Source: a virus. From it: DNA of 43,362 nt. Both the position numbers and the translations under genes were made by a program. The notes beneath the pieces were generated by a model. That model made no database searches. It was not told the DNA's origin and saw nothing but the letters and a program-made list of their open reading frames with translations. Of this stretch, positions 1 to 8,233 are shown one piece after another (the stretch's first letter is position 1; each line of letters begins with the position of its first letter). The stretch covers positions 1 through 43,362 of IMG/VR virus record IMGVR_UViG_3300046535_000982, one strand, 5' to 3'.

Positions 1-153
1 CAGGGCACGACAACCGGCGCTGGAATATGGAACGACGGTGCCAGCTTTGTATATACGAGCGACAACTACATATACGACGACCAGACGACGCACACGATGT
101 CCAATGCCACGATCGGAGGCGCTGGGACGAATAACGTCTATATCAATGATCAC
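1..153. repeat. terminal direct repeat (circular overlap), left copy
   Basis: Bases 1-153 match 43210-43362 with one difference (A at 27, G at 43236). The spike reading frame passes through the repeat in the same phase at both ends, so the window is a circular or circularly permuted genome opened at an arbitrary point. A true short terminal repeat is less likely, because the ends would then split a gene. Confidence 0.9.
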
Positions 154-570
154 TCCGATCTACCATTCAGTGTCACTCCGGCATCTGATACCGTTGCCAC
201 TTACGCTAGCAGCGCAGGGATGTCCTTTACACATGGCAGGCTTAACGTCGGGGCCTCCCCGGTAGGATATACGAATACCGCTGGATTGCCGCGTTGGTAT
301 GCTGGGAACAGTGGCAGTGCAGAGGGCACGCCAGGTACCAATATCGGAGCAGATTTCACAATAGTTGGTGTAAACGACGCTGGCTCTGCCCTGATAGCAC
401 CACCAGCGTTTACCATCAAACGATCATCCGGTGCGGTGACACTCGCAGTCGCGCCCACGATTGCCACGCTGCCCACCAACGCTGCCACCGATGCGGCGGC
501 GGCGGCAGCGGGCGTACTGGTCGGCGGCATGTATCGATCGGGCTCAACCCTAATGATCAGAGCGATCTAG
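1..570 (+). CDS. tail spike, C-terminal part (continues from 42085-43209)
   Basis: This frame is open from base 1 and is the continuation of the gene starting at 42085; joined across the overlap the protein is about 564 residues. This part holds the last 189 residues: the end of the beta-helix, a glycine- and serine-rich stretch, and the terminal pattern TDAAAAAAGVLVGGMYRSGS followed by LMIRAI. That pattern is a common C-terminus of phage fibres and spikes. The join changes one residue (Ile at base 27, Met at 43236). The stop overlaps the end of the convergent HNH gene by four bases. Confidence 0.85.
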   Translation, partial: QGTTTGAGIWNDGASFVYTSDNYIYDDQTTHTMSNATIGGAGTNNVYINDHSDLPFSVTPASDTVATYASSAGMSFTHGRLNVGASPVGYTNTAGLPRWYAGNSGSAEGTPGTNIGADFTIVGVNDAGSALIAPPAFTIKRSSGAVTLAVAPTIATLPTNAATDAAAAAAGVLVGGMYRSGSTLMIRAI

Positions 571-1004
571 ATGTCGCGCCAGGTATCACGATGAATAATG
601 CGGAAGACCGTCGCTACGTTAATGCCGTATGCGCGGGCGACGGTGTGCATGTTCCGCAGATCGGCGCGGATCGCCTTGGCCTGTTCTGCGGTCAAACGAA
701 AGCCAGCACCAGTCCGGCGATGACGACGATTGTTGCTCTGCTCTCTCCGGGTGGCCCAACGACAATTGTCGGGCGCGTAGCCCTTGTCGTTGTCAATCCG
801 GTCAAGAGTGAGGCCGGCGGGCCTTTCACCAACATCAGCCAGAAAGTTCTCAAAGTTATTCCATCTCTCGCAAATCTTTATCCCTCGACCACCATAGTAC
901 GCGTAATGCTTAAATCTGGGGTTGTTGCAGCGCTTACGCATTTCCTTCCACGTAAGATAGGTCTTGGACCTTTGGCCGGACATTCCATGTGTGCGAGTGG
1001 GCAT
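567..1004 (-). CDS. HNH homing endonuclease (GGRGI/DRIDND type)
   Basis: A 145-residue HNH nuclease of the free-standing phage type. The visible core is RCNNPRFKHYAYYGGRGIKI, then ERWNNFENFLADVGERP, DRIDNDKGYAPDNCRWATR and a C-terminal helix-turn-helix-like tail (TVARAYGINVATVFRII) that probably gives site specificity. It lies antisense directly after the tail spike and before the next tail gene. A possible leftover spike 3' end lies just beyond its start (1033-1074). Start at 1004 is the first ATG; an ATG at 983 is possible. Family is clear; target site is not known. Confidence 0.85.
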   Translation of the reverse strand: MPTRTHGMSGQRSKTYLTWKEMRKRCNNPRFKHYAYYGGRGIKICERWNNFENFLADVGERPAGLTLDRIDNDKGYAPDNCRWATRREQSNNRRHRRTGAGFRLTAEQAKAIRADLRNMHTVARAYGINVATVFRIIHRDTWRDI

Positions 1005-1032
1005 GTCGTCTCTCCAGAAGATGGCGGGTCAA

Positions 1033-1074
1033 GTGGCGGGCTGGTGCGTCAACACTGGCCCGCTGCGACTTTAG
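1033..1074 (+). pseudogene. possible remnant of a displaced spike/fibre 3' end
   Basis: The short frame reads VAGWCVNTGPLRL then stop. This resembles the usual fibre ending of the form VGG-Y-N-G-L, also seen at the end of the spike at 570 (VGGMYRSGSTLMIRAI). It has no start codon or ribosome site. It sits just beyond the HNH gene, where a displaced target 3' end would be expected after homing. The stretch is short and chance similarity is possible. Confidence 0.3.
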
Positions 1075-1090
1075 CACGGGAGACGATGTA

Positions 1091-1636
1091 GTGCCCAGCT
1101 TCGCCATGACGGTGCCCTACATGCGCACCAGCCCTGTACATATCCCCCGCCGCGACCTGGTGCTTGGCCGCGCCGACTCGCTGTTCCTGCGCGTTACCGT
1201 GGTCAGTGATGATAGCGTCTGCGCGCAGGGCATCGAGCTGAGCGGCGGCATTGGCGGCCCGGTGCTGCAGATGCTGGTGTGGCCGGATCAGCACCACCGA
1301 GGGGCGTGGGACTATGGGGCATATTGGCACTGGCCGCAGTGCCCGCAGACGGTGCTGTGGGTCGGCACGGGCGTGATCAGCGATGCGCTCGGCGCGTTCG
1401 ACATCAGCTTCCCGACGGCGACGATGGCGGGTTGGCCACGGCGCTGCGCCTACGCGCTGCAGCTCGACTATGACGGTGGTGGTGGGACTGATCTGCTTGC
1501 CGAAGGGCGGTTGCATCTGAGCCACTCGGTGCCGCGCTCGACCGGCGCGCCTGTCATCATGCTGACCGATCCGACGCCGCCCGTGCTGACCGACGATGAG
1601 GAGAGCGTGATTGTCCTCGAGGGCCGCATTCCATGA
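1091..1636 (+). CDS. tail-region protein of unknown function
   Basis: A 181-residue protein starting at GTG 1091, chosen because GGGAG lies eight bases upstream; an in-frame ATG at 1106 ([10 protein letters not shown]) is the alternative. It shows no membrane segment or signal peptide. It carries several aromatic and GG-rich stretches ([17 protein letters not shown]) and a C-terminal [13 protein letters not shown] segment. Its stop overlaps the start of the collagen-like fibre gene (ATGA), so the two are translated together, and its place among fibre genes suggests a virion or assembly role. I do not recognise the family. Confidence 0.7.
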   Translation: MPSFAMTVPYMRTSPVHIPRRDLVLGRADSLFLRVTVVSDDSVCAQGIELSGGIGGPVLQMLVWPDQHHRGAWDYGAYWHWPQCPQTVLWVGTGVISDALGAFDISFPTATMAGWPRRCAYALQLDYDGGGGTDLLAEGRLHLSHSVPRSTGAPVIMLTDPTPPVLTDDEESVIVLEGRIP

Positions 1637-2571
1637 CCGTCATCACGCCGGTATTGCTGCCGCCAGGAGCCACGATAGCGCTCAGGACGCCGACCAGCAT
1701 CTCGGTCAGCACCACGAACAGCAGCGATGCTCCGTTCGGCGGGGTGAGGATCGCTGACATGCCGGACCTCGGCGCGGTGAACGATGCCACTTCGCTGGTG
1801 GGTGAGAAGGCGGGGTCCGGACGCTTCGCCGCGAGCGCGCTGCTCAGTTATATCTCGAACGGCCTGCCTGACACGCTGCAGGGGCCGCCAGGGCCACAGG
1901 GACCAGTCGGGCCAGCAGGGGGGCCGCCAGGTCCGACAGGGCCTACCGGTGCCACAGGACCAGCAGGACCAGCAGGACCAGCAGGACCGACAGGGCCAGC
2001 AGGACCAACTGGAGCGACGGGTACCGCCGGAGCCGCAGGTGCGACCGGCGCGACAGGCGCCACTGGCCCACAGGGTCCGCAAGGCGTGCCAGGAACGACG
2101 GGAGCGACCGGATCTGTTGGCGCTACAGGCCCCACAGGCGCAACCGGCCCAACCGGTCCAGCAGGAACTACGACATTCAGCGGCCTAACCGGCTCAGCCA
2201 CGTACGCGCAGCTACCGACTGAAGTTCAGCAAGTTCCGGTGCCTCTCGTGTTCAGCGGTAAGCCGGCCTCCGGCGCCACGATCAACGTGCCGATGCCGTG
2301 GGCGCTGACGATCCCAGCATCGCTCACTGGCACAGTGGTCTATGACGTGACGCAGGCAACCAGTTCCGCCGTGTTCACGCTCAACAAGATCAGCGGCGGC
2401 AGCACAACCGCACTCGGCACCATCACTATCACAAGCACGTCGCACACCAGTGCCACGCTGTCGGGTGCAGGCGGCAGCCTTGCGATCGGCGACGTGTTGC
2501 AATTGTTGGCGCCAACGCAGGACGCGACTTTGAGCGATCTGGGAATAACCGTGTTGGCGGCTCGCGTCTGA
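1633..2571 (+). CDS. collagen-like tail fibre
   Basis: A 312-residue fibre. Residues 36-79 are a compact module ([16 protein letters not shown], then VGE-AGSGRF and SY-GLP) shared with the N-terminus of the spike at 3217, so it probably attaches either protein to the tail. Residues about 83-180 are an uninterrupted Gly-X-Y collagen repeat ([24 protein letters not shown]), which should form a trimeric stalk. The C-terminal 130 residues are a beta-rich head, probably the exposed tip. It is translationally coupled at both ends (ATGA upstream, TGATG downstream). Confidence 0.85.
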   Translation: MTVITPVLLPPGATIALRTPTSISVSTTNSSDAPFGGVRIADMPDLGAVNDATSLVGEKAGSGRFAASALLSYISNGLPDTLQGPPGPQGPVGPAGGPPGPTGPTGATGPAGPAGPAGPTGPAGPTGATGTAGAAGATGATGATGPQGPQGVPGTTGATGSVGATGPTGATGPTGPAGTTTFSGLTGSATYAQLPTEVQQVPVPLVFSGKPASGATINVPMPWALTIPASLTGTVVYDVTQATSSAVFTLNKISGGSTTALGTITITSTSHTSATLSGAGGSLAIGDVLQLLAPTQDATLSDLGITVLAARV

Positions 2572-3197
2572 TGGCGGTTGATGTCACCACGACGCTCAAC
2601 CCTGCCGACAAGGGCGCTGACATAACGCTGTCGGGCGGCAATCTCACGGCATCCGGCACCGCTGTTACCAACTCGGAACTATGCCGCGCCACCGGCAGCG
2701 CCTCGGTAAAGTTCTATTTCGAGGTGAACTGTACTACGTTCGCATCCGGCGGCAACAGTGGCATCGGGCTATGCACCGCCTCCGCAATCGGCTCGACGCT
2801 TGGCAGCGGGCCTGTGCAGGGCGCTCTGGTGTATTCCGGCGGTGCCTTGTTTGCCACTTCGACGAACTCAGGCAAGCAGATCGCAGCGCTGCAAGGGCAC
2901 ACGGTTCAGATCGCTGTTGACGGCGCCGCGAAGACATTCTGGGCACGCAATGTCGGCACCGGCACATGGAACAGCGCATCGACGGGGACCGACGACCCAG
3001 GGACCGGCAGCGGCGGCGTGTCGTTCGCAACACTGACAGCCCCGTTCTTTCCAGTCGTCTGCTTCAAGGCGGCGTCACTATGCACCGTCACGGCTAACTT
3101 CGGCGCAACGCCATTCGCTGGGATCATTCCGGCTGGCTATACGCCGGCGGGCTACGTGGCTGGTGGCTTGACTGTTCGCGCCATCGTGTTGGCTTAA
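2571..3197 (+). CDS. SPRY-like tail protein
   Basis: A 208-residue protein whose pattern fits the SPRY/B30.2-like beta-sandwich found on phage tails: YFEV near residue 48, IGLCTASA, VQIAVDGAAKTFWARN, then GGVSFATL, FPVVCF and the terminal TANFGATPFAGIIPAGYTPA. Such domains probably bind surface carbohydrate or protein, which is inferred here. The start overlaps the previous stop (TGATG). Four cysteines are present, unusual for a virion surface protein. Confidence 0.7.
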   Translation: MAVDVTTTLNPADKGADITLSGGNLTASGTAVTNSELCRATGSASVKFYFEVNCTTFASGGNSGIGLCTASAIGSTLGSGPVQGALVYSGGALFATSTNSGKQIAALQGHTVQIAVDGAAKTFWARNVGTGTWNSASTGTDDPGTGSGGVSFATLTAPFFPVVCFKAASLCTVTANFGATPFAGIIPAGYTPAGYVAGGLTVRAIVLA

Positions 3198-3216
3198 CCA
3201 TGGGAGCACTATCGGT

Positions 3217-4782
3217 ATGAGCACCACGATCGGCGGCGTCCGCATTGTCGATATGCCCGACCTGGGCGCGGTCAACGACAGCAGCTCGGTGGTTGGCGAG
3301 CGTGCGGGATCAGGGCGTTTCTCCGCCCCGGCATTCAAGAGCTACGCTACCACTGGACTGCCGACCTTCGCCGCCATCCCAGGGCTGTCAGCCGCCTCCT
3401 ACGGCGTGGTAGGCGACGGCGTGGCGGACGATACCGCAGCACTCCAGGCCGCCATCAACGCCGCTGTGGCCGCCCAGCAGGCGCTCTACATCCCCGGCGG
3501 GCGCTATCGCATTACATCCCCGCTGCTGCTGTACCGCGGCGTGCGCATCTTCGGCGCCTATGCCGAGCCTCAGGTCGCGATGTTCACCGCCGCACCGAAT
3601 ACCCCCGGCAACGGCACGTGGATCATGCTGGATAGTGCGCATCTCATCACCGCGTTCTTTATCAACCCAGCAGGCACGCCATCGGCCAATAATCAGGCGT
3701 GTGGGGTCGAGATCGCCTACCTTGGGATCTATCACCAGCAACCCACGCCAGGGTCAGGATGGGCGCCCGCCGCCTATCCGCCGGCGATCGACATTCCGGC
3801 CGGGTCCGATGTGAACCTGCACGACATCTGCCTGTTCAATCCCACGGTCGGCATTCGTGCCGCAGTGCAATCGGCAGGGCGGTTGACCATCGAGCGCATC
3901 ACCGGCCAGCCGCTCTATATCGGCATCGTCCTCGACAACCAGACCGACACGGTCACCATCCGGGACGTGCATTTCTGGGTCAACTGGTCGCTCGACAGCA
4001 CGGTGCTGGACTGGATGCGGGCGAACGCCATTGGCATTCAGCTCGGTCGCATCGACAACCCGGTGATCGATAACTTTCTCTGCATCTGGTGCTATATCGG
4101 CTGCCAGATTGCAGCAACGGCCAACGGCAGCGCGAGCGCCGTGAGGCTCACCAACTGCGATTTTGACGAGTGTGTTAATCCGTTCGTCATCAACGACACT
4201 GTGGGCGGCCATACGGTTTATGCCACCGGGTGCGTCTTCGGCGGCGATACTTACGTTGCCCACACCGGCAACAACGGGATCAGCATTCTCGGCAGCGGCA
4301 GCGGCTCGCAGGTGTTCCTCTCCGCATGCACCGTCTCGAGCTTCGGTGCGCATTGTATCTACAACATTGCAACCGGCGGCTCTAATCATGTGCGTATAGC
4401 GGCCTGCCAGCTATTCCAATGGGATATGGCGAATGCCGGGCATTACTGCATGAACACCGTGCATACCAACAGCATCCGCTCTGACGCCGGGACGCTCACC
4501 TTCTCGACCCACAGCGTCACCAACCTGGTATCGGGCGGGCAGTGCATCAAAGACCCGATAACGTGGATCACGCATGGCACCATGGGGGCAGCCGCGACCT
4601 CTATGGTGCTGCCCCATTTGCTCGATGTGACGCCCGACATGATCCTGGTCTCGCCCGAGGGTGGGCCGAGCGCTGCCACCGAGTGGTGGGGCACAGCGGA
4701 CGCATCGAACGTTACAATCCAGGTCAACATAGCACCAGGCTCCAACGTCAATTTCGCCGTGCTGCTGGGTGTCGAGAACTGA
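3217..4782 (+). CDS. tail spike with pectate-lyase-like beta-helix
   Basis: A 521-residue spike. Residues 6-49 are the [16 protein letters not shown] module shared with the collagen-like fibre at 1633. From about residue 62 comes the classic entry to a right-handed beta-helix (YGVVGDGVADDTAALQAAIN, then LYIPGGRYRITSPL) of the pectate lyase superfamily. Phage spikes of this fold often cut or bind capsule or O-antigen. Catalytic residues cannot be assigned by eye. The C-terminal 100 residues leave the helix and are probably the trimer tip. Its TGA overlaps the ATG of the gp10-like gene. Confidence 0.85.
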   Translation: MSTTIGGVRIVDMPDLGAVNDSSSVVGERAGSGRFSAPAFKSYATTGLPTFAAIPGLSAASYGVVGDGVADDTAALQAAINAAVAAQQALYIPGGRYRITSPLLLYRGVRIFGAYAEPQVAMFTAAPNTPGNGTWIMLDSAHLITAFFINPAGTPSANNQACGVEIAYLGIYHQQPTPGSGWAPAAYPPAIDIPAGSDVNLHDICLFNPTVGIRAAVQSAGRLTIERITGQPLYIGIVLDNQTDTVTIRDVHFWVNWSLDSTVLDWMRANAIGIQLGRIDNPVIDNFLCIWCYIGCQIAATANGSASAVRLTNCDFDECVNPFVINDTVGGHTVYATGCVFGGDTYVAHTGNNGISILGSGSGSQVFLSACTVSSFGAHCIYNIATGGSNHVRIAACQLFQWDMANAGHYCMNTVHTNSIRSDAGTLTFSTHSVTNLVSGGQCIKDPITWITHGTMGAAATSMVLPHLLDVTPDMILVSPEGGPSAATEWWGTADASNVTIQVNIAPGSNVNFAVLLGVEN

Positions 4783-6293
4783 TGTCCGGAGCCGCACCAC
4801 AGCAAGCACCGGCCGGCGGTATGCGGCGCATTCCGTTTCCGCTGGAAAGCTACCAGCATCCGTCGAAGCCGCTGTCGTCCAAGGCGCTCCTGAACATGAT
4901 GGCGGAGCAGGCGCCGGCCGATGCCAGGACGCAGGCAGCGCTGGTCTCGACACCAGGACTGCAGGTAGAGCAGGTCATCGGCACCGGGCCGATCTACGCG
5001 ATGAACGACGATCTACCCGGGCGCGTCTACGTCGTCAGCGGCACGCGGTTCTACCGCCTCCGGCCGGGGACGGACGGCTACACGGCTTTAGTTGACGATC
5101 TGGGAGACATCGGCACGCCCTCCGGCACTGTCGGCGGAGCGGACCTTCCCGACTATGTCCTGATGTACACCATCGCATGCACCGACACCGCTGCTGTGGT
5201 ATGCGTGCCGCCGAATGCGTTCACATGCGGCCACGCCGAGACCGACGCGCTCAATCCGATCGGCGGCGATACCTGGCCTGGCGCGCAATCCGTGGCAGCG
5301 CACGACGGCTACCACATTTTCGTTTCATACGAGAACAGCGCTAAGTTCTTCATCTCGCATCTGCTCGACCCGACGATGTTCGATGCGCTCGACTTCGCCT
5401 ATTCCGATGGCCTGCCAAACGTGCTGCGCCGGGTTTTCCCTTATCGCACCGACCTATGGATGATGGGTGAGGGTGGCGTTGAGATTTGGTATGACGCCGG
5501 CTCGTCAGGGCTGGAGACAACCCCCGGCTTCTCGTTCTTCCCGTATCGGCGTCGGTCTGGTGGGGTGTTCGCCTACTCGGTCGCCTCGCCGCAATCGGTC
5601 GCAGCCGGCGATGGCTCGGTGTTCTGGGTCAGTCTCAACGGCGTGGTGTTCCGCACCAAAGGCTACCAAGCGGAACGCATCTCCACCCACGCCACCGAGG
5701 CGATCGTGCGCGATCTCAACCCCTACACGGTCGTCTCGGCGTTCACCTACACCCAGCTAGGTCATGTGTTCTATGTGCTCAACTGGGCAACGCGCACGCT
5801 GGTCTATGACTGTGCGACCAAGGTCTGGCACGACCGGGCCTCGCCCGATACCGGACGGTGGCGGTGCAATGCCACCGCGATGTATGGCACGCAGTTGCTG
5901 TTTGGCGACATTGACGGCGGCAGCATCTTCCGGCCGATGGCTGAAACGCCATACGCCGGCCTCGAGATTGGTGATGCGATCACCCGGCAGATCGTGTTCC
6001 CGCCGATCTGGGCTGGCACCAACCGGGCGTTCTGCTCGCGGTTCGAGGTCGAGATGGAGAGCGGCGACGACCGCATCGTCGGGCAGCAGGTCACGCTGGA
6101 TTGGAGTGACGACGGCGGCCACACGTTCAATGGCGGGCCGCGGGTGATGCTGGCCGGCACGGCGACGCAAAAGCGCAAGCGGCTCTATACGACGAGGCTC
6201 GGCAGCTTCCGCCAGCGGGTGTTCCGCCTGACGCTACAAGGCGCTTGCACGGTCTACGCGGCCGACTGCGACATCACCGGCGGTGCGAGCTGA
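4782..6293 (+). CDS. P22 gp10-like tail hub / DNA stabilisation protein
   Basis: A 503-residue protein beginning MSGAAPQQAPAGGMRRIPFP. The N-terminal pattern, with NMMAEQAPADARTQAALVST then PGL, followed by IYAMNDDLPGRVYVVSGTRF and later WMMGEGGVEIWYDAG, is that of the packaged-DNA stabilisation family of P22 gp10 (472 residues). In P22, gp10 joins the gp4 ring to the rest of the tail and plugs DNA in the head. The start overlaps the previous stop (TGATG); a longer in-frame extension upstream would overlap the spike and is rejected. It lies far from gp4 with several spike genes between. Confidence 0.85.
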   Translation: MSGAAPQQAPAGGMRRIPFPLESYQHPSKPLSSKALLNMMAEQAPADARTQAALVSTPGLQVEQVIGTGPIYAMNDDLPGRVYVVSGTRFYRLRPGTDGYTALVDDLGDIGTPSGTVGGADLPDYVLMYTIACTDTAAVVCVPPNAFTCGHAETDALNPIGGDTWPGAQSVAAHDGYHIFVSYENSAKFFISHLLDPTMFDALDFAYSDGLPNVLRRVFPYRTDLWMMGEGGVEIWYDAGSSGLETTPGFSFFPYRRRSGGVFAYSVASPQSVAAGDGSVFWVSLNGVVFRTKGYQAERISTHATEAIVRDLNPYTVVSAFTYTQLGHVFYVLNWATRTLVYDCATKVWHDRASPDTGRWRCNATAMYGTQLLFGDIDGGSIFRPMAETPYAGLEIGDAITRQIVFPPIWAGTNRAFCSRFEVEMESGDDRIVGQQVTLDWSDDGGHTFNGGPRVMLAGTATQKRKRLYTTRLGSFRQRVFRLTLQGACTVYAADCDITGGAS

Positions 6294-6805
6294 TGGCGCT
6301 GGTGCCACTGTCGCCGCCGTTCAACACGCAGGCGCTGAATGCGGACGGGCTGCACAGCGATCTGTGGGAGGCGCACCACCAGGACGTGGTGGATCAGCTC
6401 AATATCATCAGCTCGACGATGCAACGGGGCGTGACAGACGGCAGCGATGCCGCGGCTGGCCAGATCGGGGAATACCTGACCGCGACAGCCAGCAGCATCG
6501 GCCTGACGAGCAATGTAGCTGCCAACATCGTGTCGCTGGATTTGCCGGCTGGTGACTGGGATGTCTCGGGCACTGTGGCATTCGGCGCTGGTGCAGGCAC
6601 GCATACCCTGTTCGCCGCCGGCATCGACAGCCTCGATACGCAGACCCAGGCGACGTTTCCAACAGGGGCCGTGACGCAGGGCATCAGCACCTCGACGCGG
6701 CGCTACAACGGCACATCGACTGTGACTGTGTGGCTGGTGGGGCTGGCGAGCTTCAGCGGCACGGTGACGGCCAGCGGGGTCATCAGGGCGAGGCGGGTAC
6801 GCTAG
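6293..6805 (+). CDS. virion protein with beta-sandwich (GDWDVSG) domain
   Basis: A 170-residue protein translationally coupled to the gp10-like gene (TGATG). Residues about 60-170 hold a pattern often seen in phage tail or head-fibre proteins: SLDLPAGDWDVSGTVAF, ISTSTRRYNGTSTVTVWLVG, ending GVIRARRVR. This probably folds as a trimeric jelly-roll. The N-terminal 55 residues (HSDLWEAHHQDVVDQLNIIS) look helical and may dock on gp10. It is the last gene before a hairpin, a micro-ORF and a terminator. Confidence 0.7.
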   Translation: MALVPLSPPFNTQALNADGLHSDLWEAHHQDVVDQLNIISSTMQRGVTDGSDAAAGQIGEYLTATASSIGLTSNVAANIVSLDLPAGDWDVSGTVAFGAGAGTHTLFAAGIDSLDTQTQATFPTGAVTQGISTSTRRYNGTSTVTVWLVGLASFSGTVTASGVIRARRVR

Positions 6806-6825
6806 TCGTGTGCTAGATACGGAAA

Positions 6826-6852
6826 CGCCAGGGTGGATTGGCCGCCCTGGCG
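6826..6852 (+). promoter_or_regulatory. 8-bp stem-loop upstream of micro-ORF
   Basis: CGCCAGGG (6826-6833) pairs with CCCTGGCG (6845-6852) across an 11-nt loop. No T-run follows, so it is more likely an RNA-stability or regulatory element ahead of the 25-codon frame at 6874 than a terminator. Confidence 0.45.
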
Positions 6853-6873
6853 CTCACCGTGGAGGGAGAAGCG

Positions 6874-6951
6874 ATGAAGCGCTTCAAGCTCCTGCCGTGG
6901 ATAGTAGTGCGGGTCTTGATCACGATCAAGATCAGCATACGCCGCAGGTAG
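6874..6951 (+). CDS. 25-residue cationic membrane-active-like peptide
   Basis: ATG at 6874 follows a strong site, GGAGGGAGAA, three bases upstream. The product begins MKRFKLLPWIVVRVL and ends KISIRRR. It has a hydrophobic helix flanked by basic residues, as in small membrane-inserting phage peptides. It sits at the end of the late tail operon between two hairpins. The strong ribosome site is the main evidence for expression. A role in lysis or membrane perturbation is speculation; no homologue is recognised. Confidence 0.45.
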   Translation: MKRFKLLPWIVVRVLITIKISIRRR

Positions 6952-6955
6952 GGTT

Positions 6956-6979
6956 GGGGCTAGCTTCGGCTAGCCCCTT
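6956..6979 (+). terminator. terminator-like hairpin with UUCG loop
   Basis: GGGGCTAGC (6956-6964), loop TTCG, GCTAGCCCC (6969-6977), then TTC: a perfect 9-bp stem closed by the very stable C(UUCG)G tetraloop. The trailing T-run is short. It probably ends transcription of the tail operon before the HNH gene at 7044. Confidence 0.65.
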
Positions 6980-7043
6980 CCCAGGAGGGGTGATGCAGCG
7001 TTTCCAATGTAGATAATTAATGCGATATGCGCTATGATGGGGG

Positions 7044-7679
7044 ATGCGCAAATCCAGAAGCGATCGAGGCATTCCGAAGAGCCACGGATACTCTCTGACC
7101 CACCGGAAGCTGTACTGCTTATATTTCTCAATGCGGTCTAGGTGCCGCAACCCAAGAAACCCAGCTTACGCTTCGTATGGGGCAAGAGGTATTACTCTTG
7201 CTGCTGAGTGGGATACACCAGAGGCGTTTTGCGCCTGGGCCGTGACGCATGGCTATGCCGTGGGACTTACCATAGAGCGGATAGACAACGACAAAGGCTA
7301 TTCTCCAGCCAATTGCTGTTGGGCGACGCGCAAAGAGCAGGCCAGAAACAGGCGATCAAGCAGAATTGTGGAAATTGGTGAGACGACCAAGACGATCGCT
7401 GAGTTAGCCGAGGCGTCCGGTATCAAGCAAGGCACTCTGCGGCGAAGGATAGAAGCTGGCGAAGTCGAGCGAGCGCGAATTTTCGCGCAAGGGCGAAATC
7501 ACCCTGCCCACCGTATCATCACTATCAATGGTGTTGGCAGGACGCTTCTTGAATGGGCCTCGCTTGCCGGCGTGCATTATACCACGATTTGCAGGCGCGT
7601 AGCCGAGGGCTGGTCCATGGAGGATGCATATACGCGCAAGAACGATACTGGCTGGAGGCGGCATAAAAAGGGTTATTGA
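7044..7679 (+). CDS. HNH homing endonuclease with C-terminal DNA-binding repeats
   Basis: A 211-residue HNH nuclease. The core reads RCRNPRNPAYASYGARGITL, EWDTPEAFCAWA and ERIDNDKGYSPANCCWATR. The C-terminal 90 residues have two helix-turn-helix-like segments (TIAELAEASGIKQGTLRRRI; LLEWASLAGVHYTTICRRV), typical of the binding half of homing enzymes. A possible -10 hexamer, TATGAT at 7033-7038, lies five bases before the ATG, so the mRNA could be nearly leaderless and independent of the tail operon. The stop overlaps the dioxygenase ATG. Confidence 0.85.
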   Translation: MRKSRSDRGIPKSHGYSLTHRKLYCLYFSMRSRCRNPRNPAYASYGARGITLAAEWDTPEAFCAWAVTHGYAVGLTIERIDNDKGYSPANCCWATRKEQARNRRSSRIVEIGETTKTIAELAEASGIKQGTLRRRIEAGEVERARIFAQGRNHPAHRIITINGVGRTLLEWASLAGVHYTTICRRVAEGWSMEDAYTRKNDTGWRRHKKGY

Positions 7680-8233
7680 TGCGCAACTTTCTGAAGATAG
7701 CATCTGGAGTTGAGGTGCTACCCCTTGCCATGGCGCTCTACCGGCAGCCGGAATTGTGGAACCAGCACACGGCGCGCACGGGCGGCGCTGGCTCGTTTGT
7801 CGGGACGGATGACATCTGGTTGCGCTTCAGGGCGCCTGATCAACTAAACGACGCGGAGGCATATGCTGAGCCGCATGTGCCGGTGTTCTATCCAGCATGG
7901 CATGCTCTGCCGCATCTCCGTCCGATCGTGTTCGGTCTGATGTCTCGCGTCGAGGCTGTGCAGCTCGGCGGCATCCTCATAACCCGCGTGCCAGCAGGAG
8001 GCCAGGTAGCGCCGCACGACGATCGCGGCCGATGGCACAGCGAATGGTTCCAAACGAAAGCATATCTTCCGCTCGCCAGTAATCCTGGGTGCTTCAACAC
8101 ATGCGGGGATGAGCGCGTGGTGATGAACGTCGGAGAAGCGTGGTTGTTCGACAACCTTCAGGTCCATAGCACCGTGAACGAGGGTGCCAGTGACAGGATC
8201 ACGCTCATAGTTTCCATGCGGTGCGAGACATGA
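7679..8233 (+). CDS. Fe(II)/2-oxoglutarate dioxygenase, aspartyl/asparaginyl hydroxylase-like
   Basis: A 184-residue protein with the beta-hydroxylase signature: ITRVPAGGQVAPHDDRG, TKAYLPLASNPGCF, VGEAWLFDNLQVHSTVNEG, DRITLIV. The facial triad is readable as H113, D115 and H163, with R173 as the 2-oxoglutarate-binding arginine, so all key residues are present. Substrate unknown; the family hydroxylates proteins or amino acids. It is coupled to the HNH gene upstream (TGATG) and the cupin gene downstream (ATGA), just before the ejection genes. It may modify a virion or host protein, which is inference. Confidence 0.75.
   Translation: MRNFLKIASGVEVLPLAMALYRQPELWNQHTARTGGAGSFVGTDDIWLRFRAPDQLNDAEAYAEPHVPVFYPAWHALPHLRPIVFGLMSRVEAVQLGGILITRVPAGGQVAPHDDRGRWHSEWFQTKAYLPLASNPGCFNTCGDERVVMNVGEAWLFDNLQVHSTVNEGASDRITLIVSMRCET

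Noticed and set aside
8095-8120. ATGCGGGGATGAGCG resembles the 3' half of the CRISPR repeats
   Set aside because: No GTTCCC arm or partner repeat at 61 bases; it lies inside the conserved dioxygenase coding sequence.
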